Assembly: GCF_004323185.1 (NCBI RefSeq)
Contig: NZ_NAPS01000001.1
Location: 1,206,788 to 1,262,263 of the forward strand
DNA: 55,476 nt
DNA from: Westiellopsis prolifica IICB1
GTDB lineage: Bacteria; Cyanobacteriota; Cyanobacteriia; Cyanobacteriales; Nostocaceae
Direction of reading: 5' to 3'
The translations under genes and the position numbers were made by a program. The notes beneath the pieces were generated by a model that saw only the letters and a list, made by a program, of their open reading frames with translations, was not told the origin of the DNA and searched no databases. Every line of letters begins with the position of its first letter. Within the stretch, counting starts at the first letter, position 1. Shown one piece after another: positions 17,424-26,455 of this stretch.

Positions 17424-18395
17424 ATGAGGTATTTATCAGTGAAAGAAATATTAGTTTTAATTTTTACATTTACCTTTTGTTTAATTTTGGTAATAGAAAT
17501 AGGAATGCGATCGCTTTTTGGTTTTGGTAATCCTTTGATTTATATTGCGGATGAGAAAATAGGCTATTTACTGGCTCCCAATCAGCGTACCCGTCGTTAC
17601 GGTAATCGAATTGAAATTAATCAATACTCTATGCGAAGTGAAGCTATAGAACAAATACCTTCGTCTTCTACGTTGCGTGTGTTGCTGTTAGGAGATTCAA
17701 TTACCAATGGTGGTTGGTGGACAGACCAGGATAATACTATTTCCAGCCTGATTCAACGCTCTTTGATATCAGACAATTTTAGTAATTACCCGCATATTCA
17801 AGTATTAAATGCTTCGGCGAATTCTTGGGGACCCAGAAATGAACTAGCATATTTAGAAAAATTTGGTAGTTTTCAGGCTCAAATAGTGGTGTTATTAATT
17901 AACACAGATGACTTATTTGCTACTGCTCCGACATCTTTACCTGTAGGACGCGATCGCAATTATCCAGATCGCAAACCAGCTTTCGCGCTGGTGGAAGTAT
18001 TTCGCAATTATATTTTTAAACCTAAGCCGATAGCAGAACTAAAAACAATATATAAAGAAGATGGCGATCGCGTGGCGATAAATCTGGAAGCTATTGGTAA
18101 AATTCAAGCACTGACGCGTCAAAATAATAGTCAATTTTTACTGGTTATGACTCCCTTACTCCGCGAAATTGGTTCGCCAGGTTCCCGCGATTATGAAATT
18201 AAAGCACGTCAACGCCTGAATGAATTTGCTAAAACCCAGAAAATCGCTTATATAGATTTTTTGACTGAATTTAATACTACTAAAAATCCAAAAGCTCTAT
18301 ATCACGACCACATTCATCTCAACTTACAAGGAAATCAATTAGTGAGTGAGGTAATTACACAAAAGCTAGCTGAAATTTTAAGAATTATGAATTAG
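17424..18395 (+). CDS. SGNH/GDSL-family hydrolase, membrane-anchored
   Basis: 323-aa esterase-like protein. An N-terminal hydrophobic helix (about residues 7-30) is a signal anchor. Block I is VLLLGDSITNGG (about residues 88-99) with the nucleophile Ser. The Asn block is LNASANSWGPRNE (about 131-143). Block V is DHIHLNLQGNQLV (about 294-306), giving the Asp-x-x-His pair of the catalytic triad. All three elements are present, so it should be active, probably outside the cytoplasmic membrane on acylated sugars or lipids. It stands alone, with repeats on its 3' side. Confidence 0.87.
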   Translation: MRYLSVKEILVLIFTFTFCLILVIEIGMRSLFGFGNPLIYIADEKIGYLLAPNQRTRRYGNRIEINQYSMRSEAIEQIPSSSTLRVLLLGDSITNGGWWTDQDNTISSLIQRSLISDNFSNYPHIQVLNASANSWGPRNELAYLEKFGSFQAQIVVLLINTDDLFATAPTSLPVGRDRNYPDRKPAFALVEVFRNYIFKPKPIAELKTIYKEDGDRVAINLEAIGKIQALTRQNNSQFLLVMTPLLREIGSPGSRDYEIKARQRLNEFAKTQKIAYIDFLTEFNTTKNPKALYHDHIHLNLQGNQLVSEVITQKLAEILRIMN

Positions 18396-18432
18396 GATTT
18401 TATTCCTAACATAACCCGCCCAGAAAAAACGC

Positions 18433-18520
18433 CTGCGATTGAAATCGCAGTCTTATAGCAAAAGTCTGCTTTAAGCAGACTATTTGATTTTATGAAGTCG
18501 TATAAAGACGACTTGTGCCA
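18433..18520. repeat. multi-hairpin dispersed repeat
   Basis: Same family as 10716-10830: CTGCGATTGAAATCGCAG (18433-18450), AGTCTGCTTTAAGCAGACT (18463-18481), then an AAGTCGT/ACGACTT stem (18495-18514). The rest of the gap, to 18774, holds only AT-rich sequence with short GTTAACTG repeats near 18545-18580. Confidence 0.85.
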
Positions 18521-18774
18521 ATACTGCAAGTTATTCAAAGATAATTGCTTACTGTTAACTGTTCAGTGTCAACTGTTAACTGATTAGTGGAAGTGTATCT
18601 ATATGCATATTTCCGTTAAGCAAGTGTGTCATTTCCGAAAAATTCTAGCAAAATAAGAGAACAAGATATAGCTAAAACATTTTCAGTTGCTGGCAACTTA
18701 ATACTTGCGTGGTTTGAACGGAGTGAAACTCATAACTAAACTTGCTCACTAGTAAACATTGCGAGGCAAAGAAT

Positions 18775-19323
18775 ATGGATATTAATATACTCCTGAGTCG
18801 CTATAAAACAGGAGAGCGGGATTTCGTTGGTGTAAATCTCCATAAAGCAAATCTTCGTGAAATAGATTTGAGTGGAGCAAATTTTTGTGGAGCAGATTTA
18901 AGTGGAGCAGATCTCAGCCAAGCTAACTTTAGCGGATGTAATTTTAGCCGAGCAAATCTGACTGATGCAGATTTAACTGGAGCAGATTTGAGCTGTTCAA
19001 ACATGAGTGAGATCAACTTGATTGGAGCTGACTTAATTAATGTTAACCTCAAGCAAACTAACTTAAGTCGTGCAGATTTGCGGAGTGCAAATTTAATCAG
19101 AGCCAACTTGACAAAATCAAATTTAAGTGAAGCAGAATTGAGTGGTGCGGATTTGAGTGGTTCTAATCTCAATCAAGCAAATTTGACTGATACAAACTTA
19201 AATGAAGCTGAACTTAATGGTGTGAATATAACTGGAGCAACCATCAGTGAAAGAGAAATGAGTGGGGTTGTTATACACACTGGTTTATCACATAAATGGG
19301 TAACTTGGGCTGGTGGTTGCTGA
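18775..19323 (+). CDS. pentapeptide-repeat protein
   Basis: 182-aa protein almost entirely of A(D/N)LSX pentapeptides, from about residue 22 (VNLHKANLREIDLSGANF) to about 160. This predicts a right-handed quadrilateral beta-helix with some 27 repeat units. No signal peptide is visible, so it is likely cytoplasmic. Such proteins are very common in cyanobacteria and mostly uncharacterised. I use ATG 18775 because GCGAGG lies 8-14 bp upstream; a TTG at 18742 would add eleven residues. A good terminator follows. Confidence 0.88.
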   Translation: MDINILLSRYKTGERDFVGVNLHKANLREIDLSGANFCGADLSGADLSQANFSGCNFSRANLTDADLTGADLSCSNMSEINLIGADLINVNLKQTNLSRADLRSANLIRANLTKSNLSEAELSGADLSGSNLNQANLTDTNLNEAELNGVNITGATISEREMSGVVIHTGLSHKWVTWAGGC

Positions 19324-19340
19324 TAAGTTTGAGAAGCTAA

Positions 19341-19365
19341 AGCAGGGGAAATTTTTTCCTCTGCT
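19341..19365 (+). terminator. Rho-independent-like terminator
   Basis: AGCAGGGGAAA / TTTCCTCTGCT arms with one mismatch, 17 bp after the pentapeptide gene, followed by AT-rich sequence. Confidence 0.6.
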
Positions 19366-19407
19366 ATTTAATTACATAACAAGTTCGATTCTTATTACAC
19401 CCTATTG

Positions 19408-19579
19408 GCGTGGCAAGGCTAAAATAGTGTAATAAATCTCTGATTCTTTCTCTGCGTTCTCTCTCTTGAAAAGCTTTGAAGTTCCCTCCGGGACGCTGCG
19501 CGAACGGAGGAAACCTCCGCTCAAACTTTTCGCTGCTTCCTCTGCGGTTTATTAATGCAACATTTTAGCCTAGACACGC
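19408..19579. mobile_element. palindromic miniature element
   Basis: Left arm (19408-19429) has GCGTG-C-AGGCTAAAAT; the right arm (19561-19579) is its complement with a few changes. The interior carries the CTCCGGGACGCTGCGCGAAC-type dispersed repeat and CTCTGCGTTCTC pyrimidine tracts. There is no coding content, and no target-site duplication is obvious. The remainder of the gap to cysA shows no gene. Confidence 0.5.
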
Positions 19580-19703
19580 TACTACACTCCTTTTTCAAAC
19601 CACTTAGCTAATCAAAATTTTTAATGTGCTGCGCTTTTGTGATATATATTAAATACACAAACCCCATCAAACAACCGTGGATTAGTTGTAGAGGTTCCTA
19701 GCA

Positions 19704-20720
19704 GTGGGCATAGTAGTTGAAAACGTATCCAAACAGTTTGGCAGTTTCCAAGCGGTTGATCAGGTGAGCCTAGAAATTAAAAGTGGCTCCCTGGTCGCTT
19801 TGTTGGGACCATCAGGATCAGGGAAGTCAACTTTGCTACGGCTCATCGCTGGTTTGGAAATGCCAGATAGTGGCAGAATAATTTTGACTGGCAAGGATGC
19901 TACTAATCAAAGTGTGCAGGAACGCAATATCGGGTTTGTATTTCAGCACTATGCTTTATTTAAGCACATGACAGTGCGGCAAAACGTTGCTTTTGGTATG
20001 GAGATTCGTAAGTTGCCAAAAGCAAAAGTGAAAGCGCGAGTAGAACAGTTATTAGAATTGGTACAACTGAGTGGACTGGGCGATCGCTATCCATCACAAT
20101 TATCCGGTGGACAACGCCAAAGAGTCGCCTTAGCTAGAGCTTTAGCAGCAGAACCAAATGTGTTGTTATTAGATGAACCTTTTGGGGCGCTAGATGCTAA
20201 AGTTCGTAAAGATCTACGTGCTTGGTTACGGCGTTTGCATGATGAGGTGCATGTGACGACTGTTTTTGTTACCCACGACCAAGAAGAAGCGATGGAAGTT
20301 TCTGATGAAATCGTGGTGATGAATAAAGGACGTGTAGAACAAGTCGGAACACCAGCAGATATTTACGATCATCCCGCGACAGCATTTGTGATGAGTTTTA
20401 TCGGGCCTGTAAACGTATTACCGAGTACTTCAAATATTTTCCAAAATAATGGGTTCGATTCGGCAAATCCAGAAATGTTCCTGCGTCCCCAAGACGTGAT
20501 TATCGAAACATCTCCTAACGGTAGTACCGTACCTGCAAGGGTAAGTCGATTGATACATTTGGGTTGGGAAATTCAAGCAGAATTGACTTTAGATGATGGA
20601 CAAGTGGTGACAGCGCATTTGACACGCGATCGCTTTGATGAATTGAATTTGGAACCACAGCAAAAGGTGTATGTCAAGCCGAAGGATGCTAAGTCTTTTC
20701 CGCTTTATTATTCGATTTGA
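19704..20720 (+). CDS. cysA: sulfate/thiosulfate ABC importer ATPase, CysA
   Basis: 338-aa ATPase of the CysA subfamily, which drives sulfate/thiosulfate import. It has Walker [10 protein letters not shown] (about residues 35-43), the Q-loop [14 protein letters not shown], the signature [15 protein letters not shown], Walker [12 protein letters not shown] and the switch [10 protein letters not shown]-terminal TOBE-like domain (about 240-335) has FLRPQDV, typical of CysA. The start is GTG 19704, with GAGG about ten bases upstream, giving the usual N-terminus [13 protein letters not shown]. The permease and binding-protein genes are not adjacent. Confidence 0.9.
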   Translation: MGIVVENVSKQFGSFQAVDQVSLEIKSGSLVALLGPSGSGKSTLLRLIAGLEMPDSGRIILTGKDATNQSVQERNIGFVFQHYALFKHMTVRQNVAFGMEIRKLPKAKVKARVEQLLELVQLSGLGDRYPSQLSGGQRQRVALARALAAEPNVLLLDEPFGALDAKVRKDLRAWLRRLHDEVHVTTVFVTHDQEEAMEVSDEIVVMNKGRVEQVGTPADIYDHPATAFVMSFIGPVNVLPSTSNIFQNNGFDSANPEMFLRPQDVIIETSPNGSTVPARVSRLIHLGWEIQAELTLDDGQVVTAHLTRDRFDELNLEPQQKVYVKPKDAKSFPLYYSI

Positions 20721-20757
20721 GAAACGCTTATAATCGTTTCACTTTTTGAACTTTTTT
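20721..20757 (+). terminator. terminator after cysA
   Basis: GAAACG / CGTTTC hairpin (20721-20740) just after the cysA stop, followed by T-rich ACTTTTTGAACTTTTTT. Confidence 0.6.
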
Positions 20758-20780
20758 GATCAAACAAATACATGATTAGG

Positions 20781-20998
20781 CAATACGGTTCGGTTAAGAA
20801 TTTTTCGTCATGATTTGGGCATGTACCAGACGTGCCATGGCACGTCTCTACAGGGTTTATACCATTTCACAAAAAATCTGATACAAATACAGATCCGTAG
20901 AGACGCGATATATCGCGTCTCTACATTATTTATGTGTATCGCGATTAACGTGAAATGGTATTAGATACCAATCGATTTGTCTTATCCGAACCGTATTG
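20781..20998. mobile_element. MITE family A, copy 1, interrupted by a family B element
   Basis: Terminal inverted repeats are CAATACGGTTCGGTTAAG at the left and CTTATCCGAACCGTATTG at the right. The flanks are CATGATTAGG (20771-20780) and CATGATAAGG (20999-21008), a 10-bp target-site duplication with one mismatch. The interior has a GTGCCATGGCAC hairpin and an inserted family B element (20860-20960). It has no coding capacity. Copy 2 is at 29421-29533. Confidence 0.88.
20860..20960. mobile_element. MITE family B, copy 1, nested in family A
   Basis: Ends are TACCATTTCAC and GTGAAATGGTA, with TTA on both sides as an apparent 3-bp target duplication. The interior holds the hairpin GTAGAGACGCGATA / TATCGCGTCTCTAC. 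Comparison with the uninterrupted family A copy at 29421 shows where it entered. Copy 2, in opposite orientation, is at 21693-21930; a degenerate fragment lies near 52163-52195. Confidence 0.85.
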
Positions 20999-21207
20999 CA
21001 TGATAAGGGGCGTACGGCTGGTGACTGTACGCCCCTAAACTTATTAGCAACCCCAATTTATTGCATAAGTGTTGAAGCAGACACAATATAACTGCTCCAC
21101 TTCGTTAAACTAAGATCAATTTCATTATTATTACCTCAAGTTACGATTTTTCTGTAGAAAAGTTTGTCTAAGGCTAAATTATCAAGATTCCCAGAGGAGA
21201 GATTTTT

Positions 21208-21639
21208 ATGACTTATGATTCGGAAGACATACAACAAATTCTCCAAATGGCACTTGCTCAAAAACAGGAAGGTGAATTTTCACGAGAACAACTTGTAGAA
21301 ATGGCCTCTGAATTAAATATTTCTCCGAATATGCTGGAAAAAGCTGAACAACAATGGCTAATTCAGCGTTCAGAACAACACCAACAACGAACATTTAATA
21401 ATTCTCGACGCAAAGGTTTCTCGGTACATCTGATTTCTTTTTTGGCAGTTAATTCCTTCCTAATTTTGTTAAATTTATTTACTACACCTAGTTATTTTTG
21501 GGCAATATTTCCATTATTGGGATGGGGTTTAGGTTTGTTTTTTCACGGTTTGAGCGTTTATCGAAATGAAGGAAAAGTCTATGATAAAGCCTTTCAAAAA
21601 TGGCGTAGCCAACAACATCTTAAAGGGAAAGATTTTTGA
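21208..21639 (+). CDS. 2TM-domain protein
   Basis: 143 aa. The N-terminal 60 residues are polar and helical (SEDIQQILQMALAQKQEGEF). Two transmembrane helices follow: about residues 73-90 (VHLISFLAVNSFLILLNLF) and 97-116 (WAIFPLLGWGLGLFFHGLSV). This is the arrangement of the 2TM domain family, whose N-terminal part often resembles a short ligand- or DNA-binding segment. The C-terminus is charged and cytoplasmic. AGGAGAG about ten bases upstream of ATG 21208 supports the start. Molecular role unknown. Confidence 0.82.
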   Translation: MTYDSEDIQQILQMALAQKQEGEFSREQLVEMASELNISPNMLEKAEQQWLIQRSEQHQQRTFNNSRRKGFSVHLISFLAVNSFLILLNLFTTPSYFWAIFPLLGWGLGLFFHGLSVYRNEGKVYDKAFQKWRSQQHLKGKDF

Positions 21640-21692
21640 GGATATAAATTGTTAGGTTTACAGTTGTTGTAATTGCCAATTCCCAAACGTAA

Positions 21693-21930
21693 TACCATTT
21701 CACGTTAATCACGATACAATACAGTTCAGTTAAGCAATTTTTTCCTTCTCTCTCTTCTTTCTCTGTGTCCTCTGCGCCTCTGCGGTTCATTAGAAAAAAT
21801 GACTTTGACAAAGAGTGCTAACCTTAACACCAAGCGTATTGAATCACGATACACATAAATTTTGTACCAGACGCGATATATCGCGTCTCTACAGGGTCTG
21901 TATTTGTATCAGGTTTTTTGTGAAATGGTA
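21693..21930. mobile_element. MITE family B, copy 2, interrupted by family C
   Basis: TACCATTTCAC (21693-21703) and GTGAAATGGTA (21920-21930), flanked by TAA on each side. Internal features match copy 1 in reverse, including GACGCGATATATCGCGTC. A family C element (21717-21841) sits 24 bp from the left end. Confidence 0.85.
21717..21841. mobile_element. MITE family C, copy 1, nested in family B
   Basis: Starts CAATACAGTTCAGTTAAG and ends CTTAACACCAAGCGTATTG. It is flanked by a perfect 10-bp duplication AATCACGATA (21707-21716 and 21842-21851). The interior has CTCTGCGCCTCTGCGGTTCA. It contains about 14 bp more near the right end than copy 2 at 39949-40059. The termini resemble those of family A and the duplication length is the same, so one transposase type may mobilise both. 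Confidence 0.9.
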
Positions 21931-22009
21931 TAACGCATGAATAGAACTGAGAAAGCGATGAATATTGATGAATATCCGTCCCTTTCTCTTTTTCCGCTTT
22001 AACCGAAAA

Positions 22010-23182
22010 CTATTGTGTCAATTTAACTTTACTAGCGGCTGTTGTGGCTTTTTCTCGTGCTTGTTGAATATTGTTACCTTTTGCTAAAGCAACTCCCATG
22101 CGACGATAAGGATGAGCAGTAGGTTTACCAAATAGCTTAATATCTACATCTTTTTCTGACAATGCCTCAGCTACACCTGTGTAAGCGGGAGCATCTAATT
22201 TTTCGGAAGCTAAGATTACTGCACTTGCTGAAGCTCCCAACTGTTCTATGTGAGGAATTGGTAAGCCTAAAATTGCTCGCAGATGCAGTTCAAATTCATT
22301 CAAATTTTGCGAGATCAGAGTCACCATTCCCGTATCATGAGGTCTAGGTGAAAGTTCTGAAAAAATTACCTCGTCTTTAGTAATAAAAAATTCCACACCA
22401 AAAATTCCCGCACCACCTAAAGCATCAGTAACTTTTTTGGCGATTTCCTGAGCTTGTGCTATCATCGCTTCTGATATTCCCGCAGGTTGCCAAGATTCTT
22501 GATAATCTCCTCTTTCTTGACGATGACCAATTGGAGAACAGAAAATTGTCGGCGCATTCCATTGTTTAATAGTTAGCAAAGTAATCTCAATTTCAAAATC
22601 AATAAATTCTTCTACGATGACTTTTTGAGTGTCACCTCTAGAACCTGCGATCGCATAATTCCATGCTTTCTCAACTTCTCCTTGATCTTTGACAACTGAC
22701 TGGCCTTTACCAGAAGAAGACATCACAGGTTTTACCACATTCGGAAAACCAATTTCATCAGAAATTGTCATTAATTCTTCTAAGGTAGAAGCATAGCCAT
22801 ATTTTGCAGTTCTAATCCCTAATTTTTGGTGTGCTAGTTCCCGGATGCGATCGCGATTCATTGTATAGTTAGTCGCTGCTGCGGTTGGAATAACTGTCAT
22901 TCCCCTTTCTTCAAATTCCAGCAACTTTTCTGTTCTAATTGCTTCAATTTCCGGTATGATCAAATCCGGCTGATACTTACTAACAATTCTTTCCAAATCA
23001 TCAGCACTCAACATGGAAATTACTTCTGCACAATCTGCTACTTGCATTGCTGGAGCATTTTCATAACGATCAACAGCAATTACAAAATTACCAAGGCGTT
23101 GAGCAGCAATCACAAATTCTTTTCCTAGTTCTCCCGAACCAAGTAACATTAATTTTCGTGGCAATTTAATATTACTATCCAT
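22010..23182 (-). CDS. purT: formate-dependent phosphoribosylglycinamide formyltransferase, PurT
   Basis: 390-aa ATP-grasp enzyme of purine synthesis; it makes formyl-GAR from GAR, formate and ATP. Family features: KLMLLGSGELGKEFVIAAQRLG at the N-terminus, IIPEIEAIRTEKL, the ATP-grasp region VVKPVMSSSGKGQSVV, FIDFEIEITLLT, and the metal-binding end GIFGVEFFITKDEVIFSELSPRPHDTGMVTL. I use the ATG at 23182 (MDSNIKLPRK) because homologous proteins start near there and GAAGAG precedes it; an in-frame ATG at 23194 adds four residues. It follows the pentapeptide gene closely on the same strand and may be co-transcribed. Confidence 0.92.
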   Translation of the reverse strand: MDSNIKLPRKLMLLGSGELGKEFVIAAQRLGNFVIAVDRYENAPAMQVADCAEVISMLSADDLERIVSKYQPDLIIPEIEAIRTEKLLEFEERGMTVIPTAAATNYTMNRDRIRELAHQKLGIRTAKYGYASTLEELMTISDEIGFPNVVKPVMSSSGKGQSVVKDQGEVEKAWNYAIAGSRGDTQKVIVEEFIDFEIEITLLTIKQWNAPTIFCSPIGHRQERGDYQESWQPAGISEAMIAQAQEIAKKVTDALGGAGIFGVEFFITKDEVIFSELSPRPHDTGMVTLISQNLNEFELHLRAILGLPIPHIEQLGASASAVILASEKLDAPAYTGVAEALSEKDVDIKLFGKPTAHPYRRMGVALAKGNNIQQAREKATTAASKVKLTQ

Positions 23183-23211
23183 AACACTCTTCATCTATTT
23201 CTAAAATATTT

Positions 23212-23694
23212 TTAAGAATTAAGAACTGCTCCACGCATTACTAAATCTTGACGTTGTTGATTGCTTAAACCAACTCCTTCACCAAAATTACATTTTTTCA
23301 CTAAAGCTTTTAACCATATAGTCTCATTGAGAGTAGCTCCTCTTAAATCTGCATCTGTGACATCTGCATTTGTAAAGTTAGCAAAAATTAGATCAGCATC
23401 AACTAAAATACTTCCTTTCAAATTTGCTCCTGATAAATTTCCGCGAATCAAGTTTACTCCTTCTAATTCTAAACCAGATAAATCTGCTCCCATCAAATTA
23501 GGAAATTTTAGCTGAGTAGGATTAGCAAAAAAACGGCTAACGCAAACAATATTTGTTTCATTTAAGCGCATTTTCGCTAAAAAATCATAGCGTCCTATCC
23601 CTAATTGCTTGAGTATTTGCAAACGCTGTTCATAATTTTTTTCTAAAAAATAAATAGACCGCTCATGGAATTCTAGATTGGTAATATTTAGCAT
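23212..23694 (-). CDS. pentapeptide-repeat protein with non-repeat N-terminus
   Basis: 160 aa. Residues 1-65 are a helical non-repeat region ([24 protein letters not shown]); residues 66-130 are pentapeptide repeats ([20 protein letters not shown] onward); the end ([17 protein letters not shown]) is a known tail type for cyanobacterial pentapeptide proteins. It lies immediately upstream of purT on the same strand, 17-29 bp away depending on the purT start, so the two are probably one operon. Function unknown. Confidence 0.82.
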   Translation of the reverse strand: MLNITNLEFHERSIYFLEKNYEQRLQILKQLGIGRYDFLAKMRLNETNIVCVSRFFANPTQLKFPNLMGADLSGLELEGVNLIRGNLSGANLKGSILVDADLIFANFTNADVTDADLRGATLNETIWLKALVKKCNFGEGVGLSNQQRQDLVMRGAVLNS

Positions 23695-23820
23695 TTATAT
23701 CAAAATCTGGAAAGTATTCAGATTTTCAAATCAATCAAAATATATCACGAAAATTACTAACTTTAGTTGGTATTTACATTATCATTTATGAGTTCAGTCA
23801 TGTATCTTCGTATTTTTTAT

Positions 23821-23912
23821 AGGACTTACGCACACTCTACCGATTCTTGGCTTACTTGGCGTCTATGGCGGTTTCATAAGTAAAGCTTTTTGGCGATTTT
23901 TGCGTAAGTCCT
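23821..23912. mobile_element. 92-bp MITE with AGGACTTACGCA ends
   Basis: Perfect 12-bp terminal inverted repeats AGGACTTACGCA / TGCGTAAGTCCT. No coding content, and no clear target duplication. The rest of the gap up to 24157 is covered by the next entry. Confidence 0.75.
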
Positions 23913-24003
23913 GTTTTAGATACAGCGCTAGTTTTATCGATGTGCATCGGTGTACCCTGAGCTTAAATACGCAGTGGCTACTTATACCACATTGCTACAG
24001 GAG

Positions 24004-24074
24004 TCTAAGTCTACTAAAAGTAGACCTAAATAAGCGATTTCACCCACTGAAAGTTAGTTTTAGCTATGAGCCGC
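24004..24074. repeat. degenerate multi-hairpin repeat
   Basis: AGTCTACTAAAAGTAGACC stem, an eroded CACCCACTGAAAG stem and a TAGCTATGAGCC tail. This is a decayed copy of the palindromic element at 48386-48505, read in the opposite orientation. Nothing else is recognised between 23913 and 24157. Confidence 0.6.
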
Positions 24075-24157
24075 GCAATTTCTTTGAGGGCGAAATATTG
24101 GATTAATGAGATCTATCAAACTCATGTTAAACCTCATTGCAAACCGCCATATTAACT

Positions 24158-24721
24158 ATGAAAAGAAAAATTTTACCTATTTATTTTCAAGGTAGCTTTC
24201 TGCTACTAACTATATTATTATTGGGAGTTTCGCTCATATTGACAGCGTTCTTTTCACTCGATATTTTCAGAGCCAGAGTTATAGATATCGATAAAGCCAA
24301 TCAGCTGATAGAAGCAAAAAAGCAAAAACAAAATAATTATTTAGGGACTACTAAAGTAATTTTTTCCCAAGGATTTAGTGACAAAGGAATAGATCCAAGA
24401 TGTCTAACTTGGCCATCAAAATTGTCATATAGTGGTTGGAGTAATGATCCTAAAGACCATGACTTTTTCATCGATCATTACATACCTCCTGGGAAAAAAG
24501 CCATTATTTGTGCAACACCTGCATTATCAGCTGCACTCGCCATCCATCCTCGCAAAAGATTTTTATATGAAGTGTCAAAAATTGACTTAGATGATGGATT
24601 ATATGTTCGGGTTGTAGTTGGACTATCAGAAGCAAGAGAACCTTGTAAATTATTCACAGGTAGCGTAGATTGTGTAAACTCAATTTTGGCGCGACAAGCT
24701 GTAGTTAAATATGAACCGTAG
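24158..24721 (+). CDS. hypothetical membrane-anchored protein
   Basis: 187 aa. There is one N-terminal transmembrane segment (about residues 8-33, YFQGSFLLLTILLLGVSLILTAFFSL), then a soluble, probably extracytoplasmic domain with four cysteines (two near DPRCLTWP and IICATPA, two near EPCKLFTGSVDC) that could form disulfides. I do not recognise a family. ATG 24158 is preferred over the TTG at 24137 because the Met-Lys-Arg-Lys start suits a signal anchor. It stands alone between repeats and the convergent kinase gene. Confidence 0.65.
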   Translation: MKRKILPIYFQGSFLLLTILLLGVSLILTAFFSLDIFRARVIDIDKANQLIEAKKQKQNNYLGTTKVIFSQGFSDKGIDPRCLTWPSKLSYSGWSNDPKDHDFFIDHYIPPGKKAIICATPALSAALAIHPRKRFLYEVSKIDLDDGLYVRVVVGLSEAREPCKLFTGSVDCVNSILARQAVVKYEP

Positions 24722-24755
24722 TGTTGGGGATTGGAGAATCCCCGATCCCCTATAA

Positions 24756-26342
24756 CTAATGACTACCTTTTTGTATATGTTGCTTTGGTAGGGAAACTGT
24801 AACTTTAGTACCTTGATCGGGTTGACTATCTAAACTAATCCTACCACCATGTAATTCTACGCAAGCTTTTGTAATTGCTAACCCTAAACCTGTTCCAGGA
24901 AGTGTGTCAACATTACTTCCACGATAAAAAGGTTCAAACAGGTTGGTTTGATCTTCTATTGGTATACCTATACCTTGGTCTTGAATAAAAAATATTATTT
25001 CAGATTCTTTGCCAATCAAATAGAATTCTATATTGCCTCCTTTTGGAGAATATTTAATAGCATTGGAAATTAAATTACTAAATATCAACCGTAAAAGTCC
25101 TTGATCGCCCCAGAAGCCTTTATGATTTCCAGTACTCTGAAAAATGAATTCATGGTGTTCGCTAACTAATTGCTGTTGTTCAGTGATTAAGCTAGAGAAA
25201 AAATGCTCTAAATCAAGGGGAATTGTTTTAAATTTGGTCTTGTTGAGTTCAAATTGATTCATGACTAGCATGTCATCTATCAATTTGGACATGTGTCTTG
25301 CTTTCTGCTCGATAATATGCAAAAACTTGTGTTTTTTTAATTCCTCAAGATGGTCGCCATATTGCTTGAGTGTAGATGCAGCAGCTAAAATTGAAGCCAG
25401 TGGTGTACGATACTCGTGGGAAATAGTCGTGATAATTTGAGATTTAAAGGCATTGAGTTCTTTTTCTTTTTCTAGAGCAGCTTGAGTTTTTGTGAGTAAT
25501 TCTGCTTGTTGAATTGCGATCGCTAGTTGTACAGACACTTCACAAAGTATCTCTAGTTCGTCAGATTGCCATTCTCGTTTTCCTGTACACTGATGAGCAA
25601 TCAAAAAACCCCAAGGTTTTGATATTGATTGTTGCTCACTCAAAGTAATGGGAACTATTAGATTTGCTTTATTATTTAATAGCTCTAGGGGGTTGAGGTT
25701 GCAATCATGGGAGCCAGCCCAATAACATAATAAAGAATTATTTTGATCTGTTGTATTGTTTTGAGCAATTTGTTCTGAGTCTGTTTCTGGAGAAGACTGA
25801 CATACTATCACGCGATCGCACTTGAGCATTTGTTGCACTTCTCTGACAGCCGTGTATAAAATTTCTTGTAAATCAAGAGACTGGCGAATTCGTAGCAACA
25901 TCGTAGCAATCAACCGCTGTCGTTCCTGAGTCTTTTGTAACTGAGTTCGCAGATATAATTGCTTGATCACATTACGAACTGCTAGTTGCAAAATATCCGG
26001 TTTCAGGTGTTGCTTAACTAAATAATCTTGGACACCCTTTTTCATCGCTTCCACAGCAATCTCTTCGTCACCCCGTCCAGTCAGCATAATCACGGGTACG
26101 GAAGAACCAAAGGTTTTCTGTCTAAGCTTATCTAGAAATTCGATTCCGCTCATATCTGGCAAGCAAAAATCCAGCAGAATCAAATCACAAGGCATATTTT
26201 GGCACAAGCCAAGTGCAACTTCTGCTGAATCGGCTTCCAGAATTTGGTAATAATGATGAGGATCTTTCAAAAGAAAGCGGCGATAGATTTTCCGATCCGT
26301 TGCACAATCATCAATGATGAGCAGCTTCCAGGCATTCGGCAT
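24756..26342 (-). CDS. REC-GAF-histidine kinase (hybrid)
   Basis: 528 aa. An N-terminal receiver (about residues 5-122) has acidic DD at 11-12, phospho-acceptor D in LLDFCLPDMSG, and K in YLVKQHLKP. A GAF domain (about 150-285) follows. HisKA (about 300-365) has the H-box TTISHEYRTPLASI, and HATPase (about 410-520) has NLISNAIKYSP, DQGIGIP and GTGLGLAI. All catalytic boxes are intact. The protein can receive a phosphate on its receiver and has its own kinase. It is the last of three signalling genes in line (phytochrome, Rcp-like regulator, this kinase) and is likely part of that relay. Confidence 0.9.
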   Translation of the reverse strand: MPNAWKLLIIDDCATDRKIYRRFLLKDPHHYYQILEADSAEVALGLCQNMPCDLILLDFCLPDMSGIEFLDKLRQKTFGSSVPVIMLTGRGDEEIAVEAMKKGVQDYLVKQHLKPDILQLAVRNVIKQLYLRTQLQKTQERQRLIATMLLRIRQSLDLQEILYTAVREVQQMLKCDRVIVCQSSPETDSEQIAQNNTTDQNNSLLCYWAGSHDCNLNPLELLNNKANLIVPITLSEQQSISKPWGFLIAHQCTGKREWQSDELEILCEVSVQLAIAIQQAELLTKTQAALEKEKELNAFKSQIITTISHEYRTPLASILAAASTLKQYGDHLEELKKHKFLHIIEQKARHMSKLIDDMLVMNQFELNKTKFKTIPLDLEHFFSSLITEQQQLVSEHHEFIFQSTGNHKGFWGDQGLLRLIFSNLISNAIKYSPKGGNIEFYLIGKESEIIFFIQDQGIGIPIEDQTNLFEPFYRGSNVDTLPGTGLGLAITKACVELHGGRISLDSQPDQGTKVTVSLPKQHIQKGSH

Positions 26343-26455
26343 AAGAAAAAGGGGCAGGGGTGCAAAACTCCTTCCTTAACATTGCCATAAATTACGAAAA
26401 CATTAAGAAAAACTAAAAAAAATGTAAAAAAAATATAAGTGTTGGGGATTGGGGA

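Noticed and set aside
23900-24106. 68-aa ORF on the plus strand
   Set aside because: Begins inside a MITE end and runs through a decayed hairpin repeat; composition is not protein-like.
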